The notes under the pieces: model-generated | Told to the model about the DNA's origin: nothing | Database searches by the model: none | What the model saw: the letters and a program-made list of their open reading frames with translations, nothing else | Shown: one piece after another, positions 52,011 to 64,000 of the stretch | Layout of the letters: each line of letters opens with the position of its first letter | Position numbering within the stretch: position 1 is the stretch's first letter | Translations under genes and position numbers: made by a program | Assembly (NCBI RefSeq): GCF_964199755.1 | Contig: NC_133897.1 | Location: 137,522,125 to 137,586,124 of the forward strand | Direction: 5' to 3' | Source of the DNA: Larus michahellis | Taxonomy: Eukaryota > Chordata > Aves > Charadriiformes > Laridae | DNA: 64,000 bases

Positions 52011-54849
52011 GCTTCAACTTAAATTTCTTTTACCTATTATAGTTGCAACAGACTTTTAAGCAAACTTAGGAAAACAAGTACACCATAATAAAACACATTT
52101 TAAAAACATCAACTCTTAAAATATACAATTTGCCAAAGAGTCTTTTAGATAACAATTTCCACAGGTTCTCAGAAGTTCACAAAAAATCCTCATCTATAAC
52201 TGCTTGTGACCAGAAGAGGGCAAGCTCTGATTATTTAACAGGCAACTACAGATGGTAAGTTTTACTTAGAAAACCCTGACAGGCTGTGCTCTATTCTGAA
52301 ATCCTACTTTAGAGCATCGTGGAGATTGACGTTCTATATTTGCCCTAAAATCTGGATTTGGGTTCATATGCAACATAAAAGATCGTGCTTTTTCTTTGAG
52401 CAAAATTCATTACTTCAGCTAGATTACCTTAAGAATACAGCACTGGGCAGGCATATAGACTATAGCATAAGGTAGTCATATGAATAAACAGGTTAAAATT
52501 AGCTGTTCTTTTAGTCTGGGGTTTAGGGGATGGATCCTACCCGCCAGGGAGTCTGAACTAGGATGGAAGCAGGAAAACCTCACTGCTTTTCAGCTGGATT
52601 CCGAGCAGGCCAGGAAAGGGTGGTGCTCACAGCAGAGGCAACCAGACTCAGCAGCTGGGACTTCCCCTCCTGCACTGCATTTTACACTTACGCATTTCCA
52701 AATGATTTAAAAACTGGTGGAGCGCAGTGGCGTATGAACAGCTCTCAACGAACCATGAACTGGTTACCCAGATTGAAGATTATTTCTGACACAGGTATTA
52801 GCTTGAGAGCAGCACCGGATAAATGCATGTCTTCTACCTCCAGGGAGAGGTTTGGAAGCAGCAGAGCTGCTTGCTTGCAAAACACAGCCTGCGCCTCAAT
52901 TAACAGTTTCTCTTAGACCTTGAGACATCCTCATGAGGGATCAGAACAGTTTTCCTTGTGCCATGCTCCTAGGACACCCTACCAGTGCTGGAAGGAGCCT
53001 GACTCGACCCAGCCTGGTGTGTCAGCACAGGTGCCTGCCCGTGCAGCCACAGCCGGCAGCAGAGCTGGAGTGAAAGAAGACATCCCCTGGGAACTGAATA
53101 GAAGGAGGAGGCTGCCAGCTGCCCCTGGGAGACAGCAGAAAATTGGCAGCAGCACCAGGGCTGGGGGAGGGCGAGGGCAAATTTGGGGGTGCCGCTTCTG
53201 CTTTGAGTTTCCCCCCCGCCATCTCTGGGACCTCAGGAAGGGTCCTGTGGGAAGGTGTGCCTTGCACAGGGTCATGGGGCAAGCTGGGAGCTGCACTCTG
53301 GAGCCATCCAAGATGCTCTGCAGCACTGACACCACCACATGGGTGTGTGCCCCTGTGTTCCCCAGCTCACAGCAGGCCACCAGCCTTGGGCGTTATCTGC
53401 GTGACCTGGCCAGCTGATGGCTCCATAATAGAGCTGACTGTAGAAATTATACTACTTTCTTATTTTTCAGTGCGTTTTTACCCTCCTGCTTTCTGCAATA
53501 ACCAAACACTTGGGCTAGTTTTAAAAAAGTTAGTCTTTTTCTGTGAAAGGATTCAAAAAGGCAGGTAGCATCTCTGTTCTCTCAGGAGGCTACCTCTGTA
53601 GTTTTGATACAGCTCATCAGCAAACCAAGCCAGAATTTACAACATTGTAATTAGACAGATTCTTCCTCATTATTTACCTTTATTTTTGGGTTATCCAAGG
53701 TGGTCTGTCTCTCCACATCAAGGCCAAAGACAGATTTTTTTTTCCTTCAAAGCTACATAGTTGTGGAGGACTAGGAGGAGACCGTTAAAAATAAAAAAGA
53801 CACCTAATATCTTCTTCCAGAGCTCTGGAACATGCAGACTTTACAGTGTTGCCAGGCACACTTTTGGCCGGGGCAAGCTGCTGTTGTACCTGGCAGGTCC
53901 CAGGCAGGTTTGGGAAGCCCCACGTTCCTACCAGGCAGCCTGTGCACAGCTGCACTGTTTGGGCACTGTGATTGTTTACTGAGACACCATTTGGCCTCCA
54001 TGCCGAGGCATGTTTAATGCTCATAGATGTAGCAAGCAGTCTTGGCTATACAAAGTCCTTTGCATTGCCCAAGGCATCTGCTGGCTCCTCCAGTAGATGT
54101 GCAATGATGTATCCAAACCAGCCCTAAGCTCCCTGGACTGGGCTCCGGGACGGCTGAGTTCAGCCAGCTTGAAAACAGAATCTCCCCTGCCAAGCAACTC
54201 CATGCTGGGAGTCCCAGGACACGCCAGTGCAAGCACCCAGCTGCTGTAGCACAGCTACATGGACTCCAGCTCTATGCCGGCTGGGCTCAGCCGATATGGA
54301 GGGTAGGCAGACCCACCATGGCTGTGCAGGTCCCTGCATACCCTGGAGTCAAGGCAAACCTGGCACTTAGTCCTCCACCAAACTCCATCTATTTTTCCCC
54401 CAGTGCAGCATGTTCCTCTGGTCTAGGCTTCCCATGTCATGGTTCCCCATTCTTCCTGCAAGCAAGCTGGTTGCTCCTGCCTACTAAAGCCCAGTTAGTC
54501 CTTGGGTTAGTCCTTGAGTGTTCTTTAACAGGGATTTGATTCCCTCTCTCCTCCAGGAGGCATTAGGGAAGTTCCAGTTGGCTGCCGTGGTGCTGAGGCT
54601 GACTTCCAAAGCCACTTGTCCACTTCCTTCCCTTTGCTGCACCGCTGCACTGACACCTCTACCAAAGGCAGATAGGAAGGGAAGGGTGCGGGCAGGACTT
54701 GCAGGTTTGTCCTGTAGCTCTGAGCAGGGCTCCCTAAGGCATTCACCAATTTTTCAAGCTTTTTCAGACTCCTCCTGCTGTTTGCCTCTGAATTAAGCAA
54801 GTACCTGACTGCAAGAATGATGTCTTTCAGGTTTGCCTCATTACATCTT
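52011..54849. other. Downstream intergenic DNA, partly GC-rich
   Basis: The 52600-54300 part is more GC-rich than its surroundings, but no gene is recognised. Open frames up to 165 codons around 52900-53570 occur on both strands and look compositional. An RE1-like half-site lies near 54585. Confidence 0.5.
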
Positions 54850-55200
54850 TTGAACCTTCACTTGCAAGAGCAGCTGCACTGGGCGAGACCAAGTGCCTAT
54901 TTGGCCCAGTACTCGGCTGCTGCTGGTGGGCAGTGGCAAATGCTCAAAGATGAATGTAAGAATGGTATGGGCACATGGCGATGCTTCTCCAGCCTCCAAC
55001 AACAGGCACTCCTGAAGCTGCCTGAGCAAGAGTTACTTAGTACGCTTAATGTCCCTGATGGATATTTTCTTTTATTAATATGTCTAATTAATTTTTGAGG
55101 CCAATGCAAACTTCTGGTATCTGTAACATCCCATGACTGTGAGGATCACAGGCGTTTGACTTCACCTGGTGTTGACATCAGCTATCTGCTACATCTTCAA
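54850..55200 (-). mobile_element. Ancient CR1/L3-type LINE remnant, minus orientation
   Basis: Reverse-oriented ancient CR1/L3 blocks are recognisable by order. First comes CACTGGGCGAGACCAAG with TTTGGCCCAGTACTCGG, then GGGCAGTGGCAAATGCTCAAAG. These are followed by a CCTGATGGATATTTTC / AATATGTCTAATTAATTTTTG block and a CTGTAACATCCCATGACTGTG block. These match the order in turtle and crocodile copies from memory. It is strongly diverged. Confidence 0.65.
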
Positions 55201-58200
55201 GAAGCTCATCAGTTCTTTCCAAAACAAAAAAAGAGACAGGCAAGAAACTTTGAATTTGTTGGCAAAGAACGGAAATTTCCTGGACAAAGTTCTTCCGTTC
55301 CTCCAGACCAGCAGCTCCTCAACTCCCCAAACCCTAGTCAAACACCGCCTACTCAAACACCAGCATGAAGGCAGAGCCATCCCTCAAAAGCACAGTTTAC
55401 TTGTCTTTATGTTCCCAAATTATTCTATTTCTTCCCCATTTAAGGACCGTAACTCTTGAGGATCAGCCTGTTTTAGCAGACATGCTCCACAGCAGTACGC
55501 AACCGACAAAGAGATGTGCCTTCCTGACCTGCACAAGGCAGCTCCTGTTCTTGGCAGTCACCAGCCAAAGGGTAGTCCTTTGCCTAAGGAGAGGGTGTCT
55601 CTCCATGTGGGGTCTCAGAAGTGGAGTGACCCTTCCGACTCACTGGAAATGGATACCCACTTCATATTTTCAAAGCTTCTGGCCCAAGGTGAAAAGCTGC
55701 CACATGGAAACCCTCCTAGCTAGCACAGGTCACCCAGAGATGCTACTGCTTACTACTCTAAGTATGGAGCACTGTCCCAAATTGTATGGAAAACTGGATA
55801 AATTTGTTTCTATGTTTTAATACTGGAAAAAATCCTCTCTTTTTCTTTGGACCAATAAACTATAGGGAATATTTTTTCATCTTCCCATTTTACTGCTTTC
55901 CAAGAGAAATTAGCCTTTTTTTATTTCAGAGGAGAATAATTCCCTACACTGGAAGGGGATCCCTGCTTTCCCCTGTCCTGTAACACAGGGGGACCACCAT
56001 GCAGTCAGATACTATTTTACCTGTAGCCTTCTGTGGATTCTCCAGGCAAAGAGAGAAAGGCAAGAGGTTTCTAAATTAAAGATAATTGCTTCCCAGGGGA
56101 ATAAAGTGCATAGGTGTAGCCTGTATGTCTCCTTTATTCCACCACATTTTGGACTATTTTCCAATGGACTTTAAGGCAGGACAAAAACAATAAATCAAGT
56201 AAGTATTCTAGCTTGCTGAAAAGCACTGTATGCATTTTGTAGCTCTAAAGTCCAGCATAGGATGATGTACAGATTACGGAGTGTAAACAAAAATGCATGA
56301 TTAAAAAAGAAACACAACACGTTTCTAAGCATATGTTGGTTTCTGCAGTGGAAATCAAGCACAAAAACTCATACTGAATCCCAGCATAGCTATACCCATA
56401 AACTTAATCTTTCTTGGTTTGTGGAAAAAACATGGAAAAACACGATTTTTCTCCTTATTCTGCTCAGTGATTTATTCGTTATTCTGGTGTTAACAATGAC
56501 TTATTTTCTTTCCACTGGCCTTTTAGTAGAAGCTATAGTTGACTGAAGCACAGAAAAGCTTTTGCACAGTGCATATTATCTCACTAAGAAAAAGGCTTAA
56601 AACATGATTTCACATCTTTGCATCACTATGAAGACAGTATCGTTCTTCAAATGACCACTATGTTTACAGTGGTCTTAAAAGAAAGCAAACAGAAATGAAA
56701 TATGAAATTATCTCCATTATACTTGGCCAGATGAGGGCTGGCTGGAAATACAGCTGCAAGTAGCTAGAGCAGTTGCAATTTTATTCAGCAGCTGGTCTGA
56801 GAGAAAGACTATGAATTTGAGATATCAAAATGCTTGAAGAAGGGTTGGAACAACTCCACGATTTTCTCAGAATTAGCCAAGACTCATGAATCTTAGCTAA
56901 TCTTGAGGGCTATTTCTGAGAAAATGACTGGGGATGGAGATAAATAGCATCGATGAAGCAACAGACTTTAGCAAGACAAAAGCAAGTGGGTATGTGGGTG
57001 GGTACTATGAATATTCATGGTATTCATTGCATTGCAAAAGGTAGCTGCTACACATCGACAGAGGTAACCATGTCGGTAACTACAGATATTTTATTACATC
57101 TGAAGAACAGCTCCACTATGAAATTACAAATTTCAATAGCAAGTGTATCATTTAGCCTGCTACTGGAGAAACCATTACCTACATGTCTTCATAGGCTTTG
57201 GGTATGATATGCCACTGAAGTACCACAATCTATGAAGCATTAAGAACTCCACATGGAATCATAAAATTATTATCACATAATTATCAAAAAAGCTGCAGAA
57301 AAAAAGTACCCTCTGACAAGGGACCAGCAAGGAAGATTCTTCATGCAGAAGAGGAGAAATAGTTTATAGTCCTGCACAGAAACAGCCTCCTCAAGAAGCA
57401 GAGGGCACCTGCCAGTCACAGAATGGCCACTCCTGCAAACAGTGGGCCAGGTAGGTACATGCTTCTGGTGAAAATGTCCTGCATTCAGGTAGCTGCAATT
57501 ACCTGGCTACCACTGACAGATTTTAAGCTGCCTTTGGAAAGCTGCTGGAAGCACAGACACTGTTCCTATAAATAGTATTAAATTCAAGGCAACTCAAAAC
57601 AGAAATTAAAGCTCCTCTAACTTTGTCTTCTCACCCCCGCTTTGGATGACTCACATGCTACCTCTGGGCCTCTCTTGTGACCCAAGTCCTCCAGGCAACT
57701 GCCCTAGTTACCCTTACAAGCTACCCATCCTCTGAGTAAGCCTGAGCGTGGCACTGGCTTCATTTGGTACAGCAGTCATAAGAGAATGTGAATCCATGAA
57801 CTTCTCAAGTGCTATTGAACATCTTAGAAAGGACACATCCCCCTCTTACTACAAACTGCTCAATATTTTCTGGCAAAAGAGGTCTCAGAGGCCATGGTAG
57901 AGAAAAATATGTAAAGGAGAAGGCAGACAGTTTCTAAAACATGTCTGGTTTACCCTGTATTATGTATTTTGTTCACCATAGCATAAAATAAGATAATACT
58001 CACAAGTCCTGGTAAAAGTGTTTCATGGCAAATGCAGGTCATTCTTTGGGATTTGAACGAAGGGATGAAACAACATACATAATAAGGTAACACATCATTT
58101 TGAGTGTTTGGACCTCATCAATTCATGTGCGCTTCTTAAAACAGCCCAGTGCTTACCCTGTGGAAACCTGTTTAAGTCACACACAAGGAATTGCACCGAA

Positions 58201-61200
58201 TCCAATACTTGTTGTCAAACTGAAGAAGTGTTTTACTTTGTGAAGAATTAACTTTGCCTTTCAAAAACCAGATGTGGACCTGCAAAATTACTTCAGGATA
58301 AGTTTCTTTCCTTTTCTTTCCCATTAATCACAATCTGATTTACTTAAAAGAGTATTATTTAAAAGTATTATTTAAAATTATTTAAATTATTTATTTATAT
58401 TATTTAAAAAATATAAAAAAAATATTATTTAATCTGATTTACTTAAAAGACTATTAAAAGAGAATGGATTATAATGAAACGGCTGTGGCATTCTGACTAT
58501 ATATGGAATTCTTTAACTGGGCATCACTAGTAAGTGCTGCGAATGTTTTGTATTACATTAGCATTTAATTGGTTTTAATCATTCATGTTTTCATCCCTGA
58601 GAGAATGCTGAATGAATTTTTGGTGTTGAAATGTTATCTGTTTTTATTATCCTAAAGAGAAACCTATGGTGCTGTAACAGTCACAAATAAATACATCCTC
58701 AAAGTAAAATCTTTTTAGTTATAGATTTAAACCTTTGTCTTTTGACCATACTTTAAAAAAAAAAAAAAACCACCACAGTTCAAAATTAACTGTAAACTTG
58801 TAAACTCCATAGAAAATGATAAAATAGCACTTAAGAGGTGTGGTCATTCATTTCATCTTTGCACAGCTAATAAAGGATCTGACCTCAATATTCACTAATA
58901 CCAACACAAATTTGTTCCACAATGTCAGTAAATGTTGAATCAGGCTCCAAATAGATCACTTAAAACCTCACAGTTGAAAAGCTGAGTCATTGTAAAAAGG
59001 AAACATTTAGAGTCACTTGAGTAAATAAGAAAAGGCACATACTACGACCCTTCAGATAACATCCTCTTTTTATCTAGATTCCATGGCACAATTTTCCCTA
59101 AAATGGAAAGTACGTTGCTCTCGATCTAAAACTATGGCAGTCATTTATTCATTCATCACATGTGCCCAAATAGTACCTGACTGAAACCTGCAAACTGAAA
59201 AAAGCAGTATCAGCAAAGGAAATACTGTCTTTGGCTTCCTACAAAGAAAGAAAAAGTTACCTGGTTAAGTACCTGTGACCCCATGTGGGACTCAGCTCAG
59301 GAGCTGCATCCCTCCATTCAGATGAACTTTCTGGTTGGGCTACCTGCCTACCTTCCTGCTTGCCAGAGCTCTCATGAGTTTATCAAACCTTGTCACGCTA
59401 TTAATGAAGCCATCAGAATAGTAGGTTTGGTACAAGACATACAAACAATAACAGACTCTACACCTCAACAAAGGACCTACGTGGCATGTATTAAGGGCAA
59501 GTCCTCGTGTGCTGGATGCAGGCAACACTGGTCTCATGTTGACAGCAAGAAGATGTGCACGGAGGAGCTTGTCTGCTTTACCATAACTCCCAGCGACAAA
59601 CCAACCTATCCTCAAAGTAATAAGTCAGGCCACATCCCTGTACATCCTGTTTAATTACCCCATCATGTTAGGTGCTAAACCTAAAGTCAAGGACATGTTA
59701 TATAGGTTGTAGTAAGGCATCTGTGAAGATGACTGTAAAGATTACTTGTATCTATTCTAATCCATCCTGAAGAGGAGTTTCTTTATCAACCCTTTTGGAG
59801 AGAGATGTAAATGATAGAACATTTATGCTCACTTGATTTAATGATATATGTGTTTGGGCGTGCTCCCAGTGGACTGTCAGCCAGAACATTAGAGGGAACC
59901 AGAAGAAACTGCTAGGAGTAGGAGAACTCAATAGTGACCCCACATCATTTAGGATTGTTTAGGATTTTGGCAGGGTACCCGAAGTGAGCCCAGCACCATG
60001 CAGGAGCTGAATGAAGGAAGAACCTGGTTCATCCCAGTAACTGACCTTTGCTCAATGACTGACCTTTGAGCAAAGCCACTGGTAGTTGCGTGTACCAGAG
60101 CAGGCCTGAAGTAAAGATAACAACAATTGATGCCTGGTGATGACAGTTAAAACCAGAGTCCTAAAACATATATCTGTTGAACAGAGCCAAGCAAATCATG
60201 AGCTGGTGCCTCTGATCAAAGGCCACCAAGCAAGAACTGCAGCATTCCTTGGCATGTTCAGGAGATCTCATAGCTATTTTTGACAACTACCATGCAGTGG
60301 CCAGACAATATGTTCTGCAGATAGGCAGATGATCACGTCTTGTTGCCAAAAAGCTTTAAGAGATTTACTCTCTTAAAGAGATCCACAGTATTTCTAAATT
60401 TTCTCACAGACAGTGGCATCTCAGCAGAGGGTAAGCTGCGACAAAGTGTCCAGCAGGTGATGGGGAACTTCAGCTCACTTCTTAAAAGGTAGAGCTTATG
60501 CTGCTGTTTTGACCAATTCAGGGGGCACCTTGAAGCCATCCCTAGGCCCAGAGGAAGGATCGTGTCAGACCATGAAGGTGCCGTTGTCACGGATGAAATC
60601 TGTTTCTGGGCACAGACATGCTGTTTTGCAGTGCGTCTCAGGCAACCAGTGCAAACATAAATCTGTTCAAATTTGAGGGGTGCTTTATACAGAGCTGAAG
60701 CCCCTTTGAGTAACACTCTTCCATCAGCAGAAAATAAATCATGTGGATATTATGCCGATTGAGCACCCCTTTTAGCATTTTCAAACACAATGTCATGTAG
60801 GAGAATGCCAGAGAAGTAGTGAGAAAACAAAAGAAACTACAAGCCAGGGTCTTGCAAGTCTCCAGTGGAAATTGTTTTCATGTCAAATGACATAAGCGTC
60901 AAACATGAGTCACTGCTGCCACTTCTCCCTGCCCAGAAGAGGGAAATGTATACTCCCTGGTCAAGGCAGAGCAGGACAGGATGATAGATATTGTGCAGTT
61001 TGACTCCAGTGCAAATGAGCTGTTAGGGTTTAATAAAGGTATCTCTCTATAATGCACATTGCATTTCCATAGCACTCCAGGAAGGACTGGAAACTCAGCC
61101 TTCCAGCCAGTGTGAGTTTACCAACATTTCAGCGACAGAAAGCAATACTCTTGGAAAGCTCTCCTGAACCGCTGCCCGCATTTGGTAGCTGTGGTGACTA

Positions 61201-64000
61201 ATACAAAGCTGTTGTTTTAAAAACACCATTGGAACAAGAAAACCATAGTTCTGCTTCATTTTCCTCCCCGATTTTAAGCCAAGTACTAGCAATGACTGAC
61301 AGTTTGAAGTAAAGAAAAGTTTAGGTTGGGGTGGTATTATTTAGACATGAAAAAGATGAAGCACCTGCAAAAGTGTGTACACACTAAGACGCCTTTTCTT
61401 TTTGAGAGCATAGTCTTATGTAAAAGGGGCTGCTTAAACTAAAAGCAAAGTGGGCTGATCCTCAGCCGTTGCAATATTTTGAGCTAAGCTCCACCAGATC
61501 ACAAATGCCAGGAATCTGGCCTATTGTCCGCCTTTCAACCCCACTTTAATGTCCGTGAGGTTTGCCTTCAGTTCACCCAAGTTTAGTGTACTACAGTAAC
61601 TCAGTCAACAGAGGGAAGTAGATGGCAAACATTCCCTCCCAGAAGCATGGGCTTACTTTCTAGCAGTTTAGCGACATGAGAGGTGTCACAGATGCAAATC
61701 CTCCGGCCAGCACCGCTGCACTTTGCCATCAGGTTTCATCCCTAGTCCAGGCATCACTGCCTCTTAAAAGTCAAAGCGACTTGGTTTATTTTCGATACCA
61801 ACAGTGTACGTGGTTTGAATTGTGTCTCACTTCTTCAACAATTTGTCCAGAATGAAGCATCTGTTTGGAAAATAAAGGTTAACACTGGTCCTTCCCTGCT
61901 CATTTGGATGCCTTAGAGGTGTGTGTGTCATCCCTTGCACATGATGCGTAGGCTGGGTTATCTGTGAGATCATAGAAAGTTCAGGGGGCAGGAGGGAGGA
62001 TCTGCAGTGATGCCTGCAACTGCTGTTACTTTTTAGGTATGCTTGTGTATGTGAGCCTGCGGGACTCCGACAGTTCAGTGTGCCCACCACATTCCACTTT
62101 TCAGACTGGGCCTCACAGTACTATTTTCTCATTTTTTAATAACAATTAATTCAAACCTATTAATAGTGACTGTTTCACCAGAGCATAAATATAACCTCTC
62201 ATCTGGAATAGGCATTTGCAGGAGTGTAATGCTCTTGCTCCAGAGATGCCAGTACAGCTCCAGAGCAGAAAGATATTTTCTGACACTAGATTATTTTCTG
62301 TAAGGGATCTCTCAGTGCTCAGTGGCATTGAAATTATTATTTTGCAGTTTTGACCATGTAACCCTTAATCCCACAGGTCGCAGGAAGAAACGGCAGTCTT
62401 GGGCTGCAACAGGGACCTCATCCGCTGAAGGCCATGAAGGCAGCAGAGTGAAACTTGTAACTGTTACCCATTGTGCCGAGCCTCTGCACAGCTGTGGGTT
62501 TTTTTGGTTGGTTGGTTTGGGATTTTTTAAGGAAATCCTCCTTCCCTTGTGCTCTACATGTTAGAACTGAGCCCAGCCACAGTTGCTGGCTTTAGAGGGA
62601 CAGGAAGGAAAACCAAGGGGAGTCAGCCCACAGCACCCCAACCTGGAGAAAGCCACAGAGACATCAGGAGACAATACAGGCTATAAAGTCCTCTGCTGGA
62701 ACAAAAGCACCCTCATTGCACTCTCATTCTCTTTTAAATCAACAGAGCTGTAAAAGTTATTTCTATAGGCGTCTATTTTCTCTCTCTCATAAAATTGTGA
62801 GAAAGTGTTTCCCAAACAGCTCCATCGCTATTGTGCAGCCAAGACCCCCGCCCCAAACGGTGCTCCTTCGCTCCCATGGGCCACGCTGCTGAATACAGCA
62901 ATCGCTCTGCTGCCTCACAGCCTTCCTCCTCCGTCTTGTGAAAGCCAGAGCATAAACCAAAATTGTCCCAGAGACACTAATCTGTAATGCGTTTTCTGTA
63001 CACTCCCTAAAAAGAGACTTAACCGATGTGCTTTTGTGCGTCCTCCAGAAAAGAGTTTTCCAACCTGCTCTAAGAAGATACAGTCTTTCTCTCCTTACAA
63101 AGGATTGTTCCTGGTATCAGGCAGTAGAACTAGAGAGGCAACAGAAGGGAAACAATCAATTAGTCAGGGGAAAAATTATCTACTACAGTACTGCTTGTGT
63201 CCAGGGAAGGCTGTAAGAGTACAGCTGTGTCTGCGGGAATTCAGGTTCTGGGCCACCTTGTGCAAAAGGAGTGATGTTTTATTGCCAGCTTCTCATCCAG
63301 GTAATTAAGTTCATTTCATGAATAGAGGCAGCTTCAGTCAGAATAAAGGTCCAGCCCAACTGATGGTGATGCTACCTCTCGTGTCCCAGTTACTGATGAG
63401 TCATGCAGGGTTGGTAACCACCATGACATTTCTGGCAAATGAAGAGGATTGAGAGGAGTTTCCTCCCCCTTCACACACAAGCCTTTCCTCAACCCTAACT
63501 TCTTTCCACAGTCCCAACCAGTTTCTTTTCATGCCTTTAACTCCTCCCAAAGCTGCAGTCTAATTGCCAATTTTCACCTCCAAGATATTTTTGTCACTGC
63601 GTGATTTTCCACTGGGATCCCAGCTTGCACCACATCTCTACCATGACCCAGCGCCACACTGGCAATCTGTGCCATCTCAACAGAGCCTTCAGCTGTGCAG
63701 CCCCCACCATTGCCCCCACACAGAGCTCCTCAGATGGATACTTTTCTTCCCCTTAAACCACTCTTCTCTAGATCTGGTCCACATGAAGATAACATACATG
63801 TGTTCAATTACCCTTCCCAGTTGAAGGCGTCTAAGTAACAAATCCGAGACCTTCAGCCCTACTGATGAACCCTACACATCTGAGACATCATCAGGGAAGC
63901 TGTGTCTTCAAATAATTTATTTAAGACCTAGTACATTATACACAAAAGACTGTGTTAAAAATACAATGTTGAGTTGTGAAGTCAAGCACACAAAAACACA
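55201..64000. other. Downstream intergenic DNA
   Basis: AT-rich with no supported gene. It contains a 20-bp direct repeat pair bracketing low-complexity AT DNA (58332-58450) and a compact direct/inverted repeat at 60040-60075. Open frames at 59283-59654 (+) and 60333-60716 (-) have no recognisable domain. Confidence 0.55.
58332..58450. repeat. Direct repeat pair flanking AT-rich low-complexity DNA
   Basis: The 20-mer AATCTGATTTACTTAAAAGA occurs at 58332-58351 and again at 58431-58450, identical in both places. Between them lie repeated TATTATTTAAA units. This is a segmental tandem duplication or slippage product. Confidence 0.85.

Noticed and set aside
60333..60716. 127-codon minus-strand frame downstream
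   Set aside because: No recognisable protein family and no gene-like context.
1..64000. CRISPR arrays, operons, tRNA or rRNA genes, intact retroviruses
   Set aside because: The window is vertebrate nuclear DNA. No regularly spaced repeats, cloverleaf signatures or retroviral frames were seen.

Overview
The window is vertebrate nuclear DNA, almost certainly from a bird. The main evidence is a set of chicken-repeat-1 (CR1) LINE tails that end in the avian-type 8-base repeat ATTCTATG, in both orientations, together with a compact intron-exon gene with GT-AG introns and an AATAAA polyadenylation signal. The sequence alone does not fix the species.

One protein-coding gene is present and complete: STMN2 (stathmin-2, also called SCG10), on the + strand. 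Its five coding exons lie at 8418-8436, 34753-34848, 35481-35653, 43588-43779 and 46687-46746. Joined, they give an uninterrupted 179-residue protein, the usual length for the family. It has the membrane-targeting N-terminus with Cys22 and Cys24, the regulatory linker with Ser50, Ser62, Ser73 and Ser97, and the long tubulin-binding helix. Intron 1 is very large (26.3 kb), intron 2 short (0.6 kb), intron 3 is 7.9 kb and intron 4 is 2.9 kb. The 3' UTR probably runs to about 48025.

Layout. 1-5190: AT-rich upstream intergenic DNA with one short CR1 tail. 5190-6130: a CpG island carrying two tandem REST/NRSF binding motifs (RE1/NRSE) exactly 40 bp apart, 2.4 kb upstream of the start codon. REST silencing of SCG10 outside neurons is a classic case, so this is the expected silencer, but in a duplicated form. 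6338-6549: a CR1 insertion between silencer and promoter. 8120-8417: proximal promoter and 5' UTR, containing a 40-codon upstream ORF. 8790-9610: a second, strongly G-rich CpG island at the start of intron 1. The rest of intron 1 is ordinary AT-rich DNA with CR1 remnants and simple repeats. 48025-64000: downstream intergenic DNA with an ancient CR1/L3-type remnant and one unexplained minus-strand open frame at 51726-52010.

How the parts work together (known biology plus inference): REST on the upstream island should keep the gene off in non-neural cells. The conserved proximal promoter drives neuronal transcription. The protein is palmitoylated, carried to Golgi and growth-cone membranes, and sequesters tubulin dimers under control of linker phosphorylation. 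No second gene, RNA gene, intact mobile element, virus or CRISPR array could be supported.
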